Assembly (NCBI GenBank): GCA_045591035.1
Contig: JAZNSG010000054.1
Span: 1 to 64,000 of the forward strand
Length of the DNA: 64,000 bases
From: SIG440 sp045591035
GTDB lineage: Bacteria; Bacillota; Clostridia; Monoglobales; Monoglobaceae
Direction: 5' to 3'
A program made the position numbers and the translations under genes. The notes under the pieces were generated by a model. That model ran no database searches, was not told the origin of the DNA, and was given only the letters and a program-made list of their open reading frames with translations. Every line of letters begins with the position of its first letter. The stretch's first letter is position 1. Below are positions 61,309-64,000 of this stretch, piece by piece.

Positions 61309-61815
61309 ATGAAAAAGATAGCAAAATTTGAGGTTGTAGGTCGTGATAAGTTTAATGTTGCCTGGCTGGATTGCTTTGATAATGGGTTTGGGATATATGA
61401 TTCTTACAGTGAAATAAAGCTGCCGAAACGTGCAACAAAGGGTTCTGCAGGGTACGATTTTTATGCTGTCCGGGATATTGAACTTGCACCCGGTGAAACA
61501 ATTAAAATACCTACGGGTATTCGTGCCCGAATTGATGAGGGATGGGTTCTCAAAATTTATCCTCGCAGCGGACTGGGGTTCAAATACAGACTTCAGCTCG
61601 ACAACACTGTTGGGATAATTGACAGTGATTATTATTATTCCGACAATGAGGGGCACATTATAATAAAGATAACAAACAACTCTCTTGAAGGAAAAACTCT
61701 TTTAATTAAAAAAGGCCAGGCGTTTGCTCAGGGCGTTTTTGTTGAGTATGGGATTACGGTTGATGATGATGCAACCGAAACAAGAAATGGCGGATTCGGA
61801 AGCACAACAAAATAA
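61309..61815 (+). CDS. dut: dUTP diphosphatase
   Basis: A 168-aa trimeric dUTPase that hydrolyses dUTP to dUMP. The five motifs are in order: GSAGYDFYA, PRSGLGFKYR, LDNTVGIIDSDYYYSDNEGHI, KGQAFAQGVFVEY and ETRNGGFGSTTK. The first 40 residues are an extra N-terminal stretch, and the family is usually about 150 aa. It ends the plus-strand run, with a terminator at 61885-61923. Confidence 0.92.
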   Translation: MKKIAKFEVVGRDKFNVAWLDCFDNGFGIYDSYSEIKLPKRATKGSAGYDFYAVRDIELAPGETIKIPTGIRARIDEGWVLKIYPRSGLGFKYRLQLDNTVGIIDSDYYYSDNEGHIIIKITNNSLEGKTLLIKKGQAFAQGVFVEYGITVDDDATETRNGGFGSTTK

Positions 61816-61884
61816 AAATAAAAAACCACCTTAGGCGTGTTTCTCAAAAGGATGTTTCCGAAAAAAGCCGATTGAGAGAGAACT

Positions 61885-61923
61885 AAGTACAGTTATTGAA
61901 AAATAGCTGTACTTTTTCTTTTG
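61885..61923 (+). terminator. Terminator of the feo-dut run
   Basis: The stem AAGTACAGTTATT/AATAGCTGTACTT with a GAAA-like loop is followed by TTTTCTTTT. Confidence 0.8.
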
Positions 61924-61953
61924 CTCAAAAGGTTTTAAGTTAATAAGTTATAG

Positions 61954-61982
61954 AGTCGTATCAAAATGATGCGGCTTTTTTT
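61954..61982 (+). terminator. Terminator-like hairpin before the HTH gene
   Basis: The stem AGTCGTATCA/TGATGCGGCT (two G-U) with a 3-nt loop is followed by seven T, 25 bp before the HTH gene. It would act as an end or an attenuator. Confidence 0.65.
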
Positions 61983-62006
61983 AATGCAAAAAGGAGGCAT
62001 ACTTTT

Positions 62007-62804
62007 ATGAAAATTTATACTGAAAACTTTACGATTATACTAAACAAGCATATTACAAATACGGAGATAGATACCTATGAGTTTAGAGTTCTTTGCTATC
62101 TTCTAATGCTGGCGGATGACAACGGCATTTGCTTTCCGTCATACAATACAATCGCTGAGAAAATCGGCATAGGTGAAACAAAGGCAAAGAATGCCATTAA
62201 GCACTTGATTGAACTTGGAATTATCAAGAAGACTAACCGTATAAAAGAAAATGGCAGTGCCGGCTCCAATTTATATGTGGTGTGTGAAAAGACCACTATG
62301 CAGGTCACAGAAAAACTTGATGATGTTGTTTCAATTACGACCTCTTGTGTGCCTGATGACCTACCCCGTGGTTGTGAAAAATCCAAGGGCGGTGTACAAG
62401 ACGGCTGCAATAAATACTCAAATATAAATAATAATTATTTTATTAATAACCATCTATCATCAATAGATGATGTGATGGATCGTGCAGAAACATATGAACT
62501 CAACGGACTGACAAAAAAGAATTATGAATCGGCTATTGAGATTATGTTTAATTCAGAATCAATTTCGATTGGTTGCGAAATCATTCCTCGTGAAATTGTT
62601 CGCAGGCGATTAGAAAATATCAGCTACGAACATATCGTCTATGTCGATACTAATATGCCGAGGAAAATTGTTGACGGCAAAGTTGAAATTCAAGTCAGAA
62701 GCCCTGTTCCATATACCGTAACTGCTCTATATAATGCATTGCGTTATACGGCAGATGAAATTGTCCGAATGGAATACGGAGATAAGGTAGGCACACCACC
62801 CTGA
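62007..62804 (+). CDS. Mobile-element HTH protein (replication-initiator-like)
   Basis: A 265-aa protein with AAAAGGAGGCATAC before the start. Residues about 20-85 are a winged helix (FRVLCYLLMLADDNGICFPSYNTIAEKIG, then AKNAIKHLIELGIIKK) as in helix-turn-helix proteins that open many Clostridial integrative or mobilisable elements. A low-complexity Asn-rich linker follows (residues about 137-152). The C-terminal 110 residues (SAIEIMFNSESISIGCEIIPREIVRRRLENI) are a conserved part of the same family. It is followed by remnants of relaxase and cargo, so it seems to be the surviving gene of a decayed element. Confidence 0.7.
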   Translation: MKIYTENFTIILNKHITNTEIDTYEFRVLCYLLMLADDNGICFPSYNTIAEKIGIGETKAKNAIKHLIELGIIKKTNRIKENGSAGSNLYVVCEKTTMQVTEKLDDVVSITTSCVPDDLPRGCEKSKGGVQDGCNKYSNINNNYFINNHLSSIDDVMDRAETYELNGLTKKNYESAIEIMFNSESISIGCEIIPREIVRRRLENISYEHIVYVDTNMPRKIVDGKVEIQVRSPVPYTVTALYNALRYTADEIVRMEYGDKVGTPP

Positions 62805-63138
62805 AAAGTTAGCCCCTCGCATCTGCCATATAAACCGCATAGTCAGCCCTTAAAATCGATTTAAAAGAACAAACGGAAGTACGAGAAAACACTTGACGGG
62901 GCGCCCCGAAACGGCGAGGCGAGGGATTTTAAAAGAAGGAGGATAAAGCTTGGTGCGCTATTCGCCCCAAGCAGGCTTACATCGCCGTGCAAAGCCCTGC
63001 GGAGAGTTTACAAAAGTGCATCTGCTGGTGATGGTTTGGTGCTGAAATGCGGATTTTCCGCACGGTTGAGCCTTGAAATTGGTGCATATACAGGTATTAA
63101 TGGTATTTAACGATATTTTGAGAAAGGATAGTGATAAA
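62805..63138 (+). other. Non-coding part of the element, possible transfer origin region
   Basis: No gene is supported. The stretch holds a 12-bp palindrome CGGGGCGCCCCG (62897-62908) and a hairpin TGCGGATTTTCCGCA near 63050-63063. GGAGG at 62939-62943 leads to no reading frame. Its place between an HTH gene and a relaxase start suits an oriT, but no nick site can be named. Confidence 0.35.
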
Positions 63139-63201
63139 ATGAGTAAAGTTGTATTTAAATCGCCGTATGTTTCCTGCGGCAAGTCAGTCGGCGGAGATTA
63201 A
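63139..63201 (+). pseudogene. Truncated relaxase/mobilization protein N-terminus
   Basis: Only 20 codons: SKVVFKSPYVSCGKSVGG and a stop. The opening VVFKSPY followed by a Gly/Lys stretch matches the first strand of MobP/MobL-type relaxases, which run on for several hundred residues. AAAGGA lies 10 bases upstream, so the start signal is intact. From about 63185 the sequence changes to the tail of an unrelated gene, so a deletion has joined the two. Confidence 0.5.
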
Positions 63202-63473
63202 CAGCCGACCAAAACAAAAAAATCACGGTTGATAAAAAAGCATCAACCGTAAAAGAAAACGCTCCGCCGGTAGTGATACAAACACCATCGGATAAAGTTC
63301 AGGATGAGCCTTTGGTAAGCGACAACCAAAGTCAGGTTGTATATCGTACTCGAACCGGAAAGAAATATCACAGGTCAGGATGTTCCTACCTCAAGAGTAA
63401 AATTGAAACAACAGTAAGCAAAGCACATTCTATGGGACTTGGCCCGTGTTCGCGGTGCAACCCTCCCAGATAG
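63202..63473 (+). pseudogene. C-terminal remnant of an MBL/ComEC-type protein
   Basis: The open frame reads TADQNKKITVDKKASTVKEN, a polar linker, then VVYRTRTGKKYHRSGCSYL...GLGPCSRCNPPR. This Cys-rich end (two pairs of Cys spaced as in Ada-type zinc sites) closes many secreted metallo-beta-lactamase-fold hydrolases related to ComEC in Clostridia. The catalytic part is absent. A weak GTG at 63273 could start a 66-aa product, but it has no ribosome site. The intact DUF3006 gene behind it is the usual partner. Confidence 0.6.
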
Positions 63474-63482
63474 GAGTAGAAT

Positions 63483-63683
63483 ATGAGAATTATAGTAGAT
63501 AGATTTGAAGGAAATATAGCCGTAGTTGAATTAGAGGACGGAAGCGTTATTGATTGCCCGAAAGCAATACTTCCTCCCAATGCAAAAGAAGGCAGCATTA
63601 TAAATATTACAGTCGATGAAAATGCAACTAATGCAAAGCTCAAAGAAGTAACAGAACGAATGAATAAGTTATTTAAGGATTAA
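63483..63683 (+). CDS. DUF3006 domain protein
   Basis: A 66-aa small beta protein (IIVDRFEGNIAVVELEDGSVIDCPKAILPPNAKEGSII). DUF3006 genes usually stand next to MBL-fold ComEC-like hydrolases, as the remnant here does. AGGAG precedes the start by 5-6 bases and the frame is intact. Function unknown. Confidence 0.85.
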   Translation: MRIIVDRFEGNIAVVELEDGSVIDCPKAILPPNAKEGSIINITVDENATNAKLKEVTERMNKLFKD

Positions 63684-63688
63684 GGATA

Positions 63689-63814
63689 ATGAACATGAGA
63701 AAGAGAATATTTTCAGTATTAACAATTTGCATGGTTATAATGTCAATGTCGTTATCGGCATTTGCACATGGCGGAAGAACCGACAGTATTGCACAGATTT
63801 ATCGAATCGAATAA
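63689..63814 (+). pseudogene. Truncated YHYH-type secreted protein
   Basis: A signal peptide (RKRIFSVLTICMVIMSMSLSAFA) followed by HGGRTDS, the standard opening of secreted YHYH-motif proteins, which continue with GGHY and HYHHG segments. Here it changes to IAQIYRIE and stops at 41 aa. The break resembles the other deletions nearby. A signal peptide with 15 residues might still be exported. Confidence 0.55.
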
Positions 63815-63953
63815 GTAAGCAATACAAACAGAACTTCTGGGGAGAAATCTTCGGAGGTTTTATTTTGCCGTATTCTCTTTACAATTCAACTTCAATAATT
63901 AAGCATTAATTGTAACCTCACCCCTCAATTGTAAACTGAAATGCAATATAACG

Positions 63954-63980
63954 AAAATCAAGCGAAGTCTTGATTTTTTT
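63954..63980 (+). terminator. Rho-independent terminator
   Basis: The stem AAAATCAAG/CTTGATTTT with a 6-nt loop is followed by a T run. The 63815-63953 stretch holds no convincing gene. Confidence 0.75.
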
Positions 63981-64000
63981 GTCGAATAGGTGTATAATTA

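Noticed and set aside
63727..63909. 60-aa plus-strand frame overlapping the truncated YHYH gene
   Set aside because: No start signal; it may contain a piece of a lost gene, but the family could not be recognised.

Overview
The window looks like chromosomal DNA of a low-to-moderate GC, Gram-positive anaerobe of the class Clostridia. The grounds are the housekeeping gene order (Asp23/Gls24 protein, fakA and recG in a row, as around Bacillus yloU-yloV-recG), strong AGGAGG-type ribosome binding sites, TTG/GTG starts, addA, a DUF4364 protein, and many secreted proteins with S-layer homology (SLH) and copper-amine-oxidase-N ('stalk') domains. Uncultured gut Clostridia such as Monoglobales-like lineages carry similar surface proteins, but that placement is a guess.

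Layout. 1-5 kb: a repeat-rich, mostly non-coding start, then small secreted proteins, a minus-strand structured RNA with its own promoter and terminator placed in front of a PH-like gene, a PepSY lipoprotein and a Cys-rich small protein. 5-7.4 kb: an aminotransferase of the glutamate-1-semialdehyde aminomutase fold, broken by a +1 indel in a run of eight C, divergent from an AraC regulator; perfect 28-bp inverted repeats flank the pair. 7.8-13 kb: an ECF transporter S component, metK, a stalk-domain protein, recR, a queG-like gene and rlmD. 13-14 kb: a hairpin-array repeat, a four-helix-bundle (23S IVS-type) protein and a membrane protein, AT-rich. 14-18.6 kb: an esterase-like hydrolase, a sugar isomerase-like protein, a secreted protein, a small conserved protein and tRNA-Arg.

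18.9-36.5 kb is a surface-protein locus: a divergent AraC regulator, two small secreted proteins, two SLH proteins and two giant paralogous Asp-box beta-propeller proteins (1460 and 1605 aa), all on the plus strand. It reads as one regulated cell-surface system for binding or processing glycans. No transporter or recognised glycoside hydrolase is present. tRNA-Gln and tRNA-Leu follow on the minus strand.

36.9-47 kb, mostly minus strand: a PTS operon (EI, EIIA, EIICB, no HPr), a plus-strand M16 peptidase, then the Asp23-fakA-recG cluster. 47-61.8 kb: one long plus-strand run, rlmB-comM-trmL-degV-DUF4364-mnmG-rluA type-addA-glycosyltransferase-feoA-feoB-small Cys-rich Feo protein-dut. 61.8-64 kb: remains of a mobile element, namely an HTH protein, a relaxase-like start cut after 20 codons, the tail of an MBL/ComEC-type protein, an intact DUF3006 protein and a truncated YHYH-type secreted peptide.

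The best candidates for something undescribed are the hairpin-array element, present twice with compensatory stem changes and once directly in front of a four-helix-bundle gene, and the promoter-pseudoknot-terminator RNA at 3332-3522. Positions, motifs and pairings were read by eye; no search or folding program was run.
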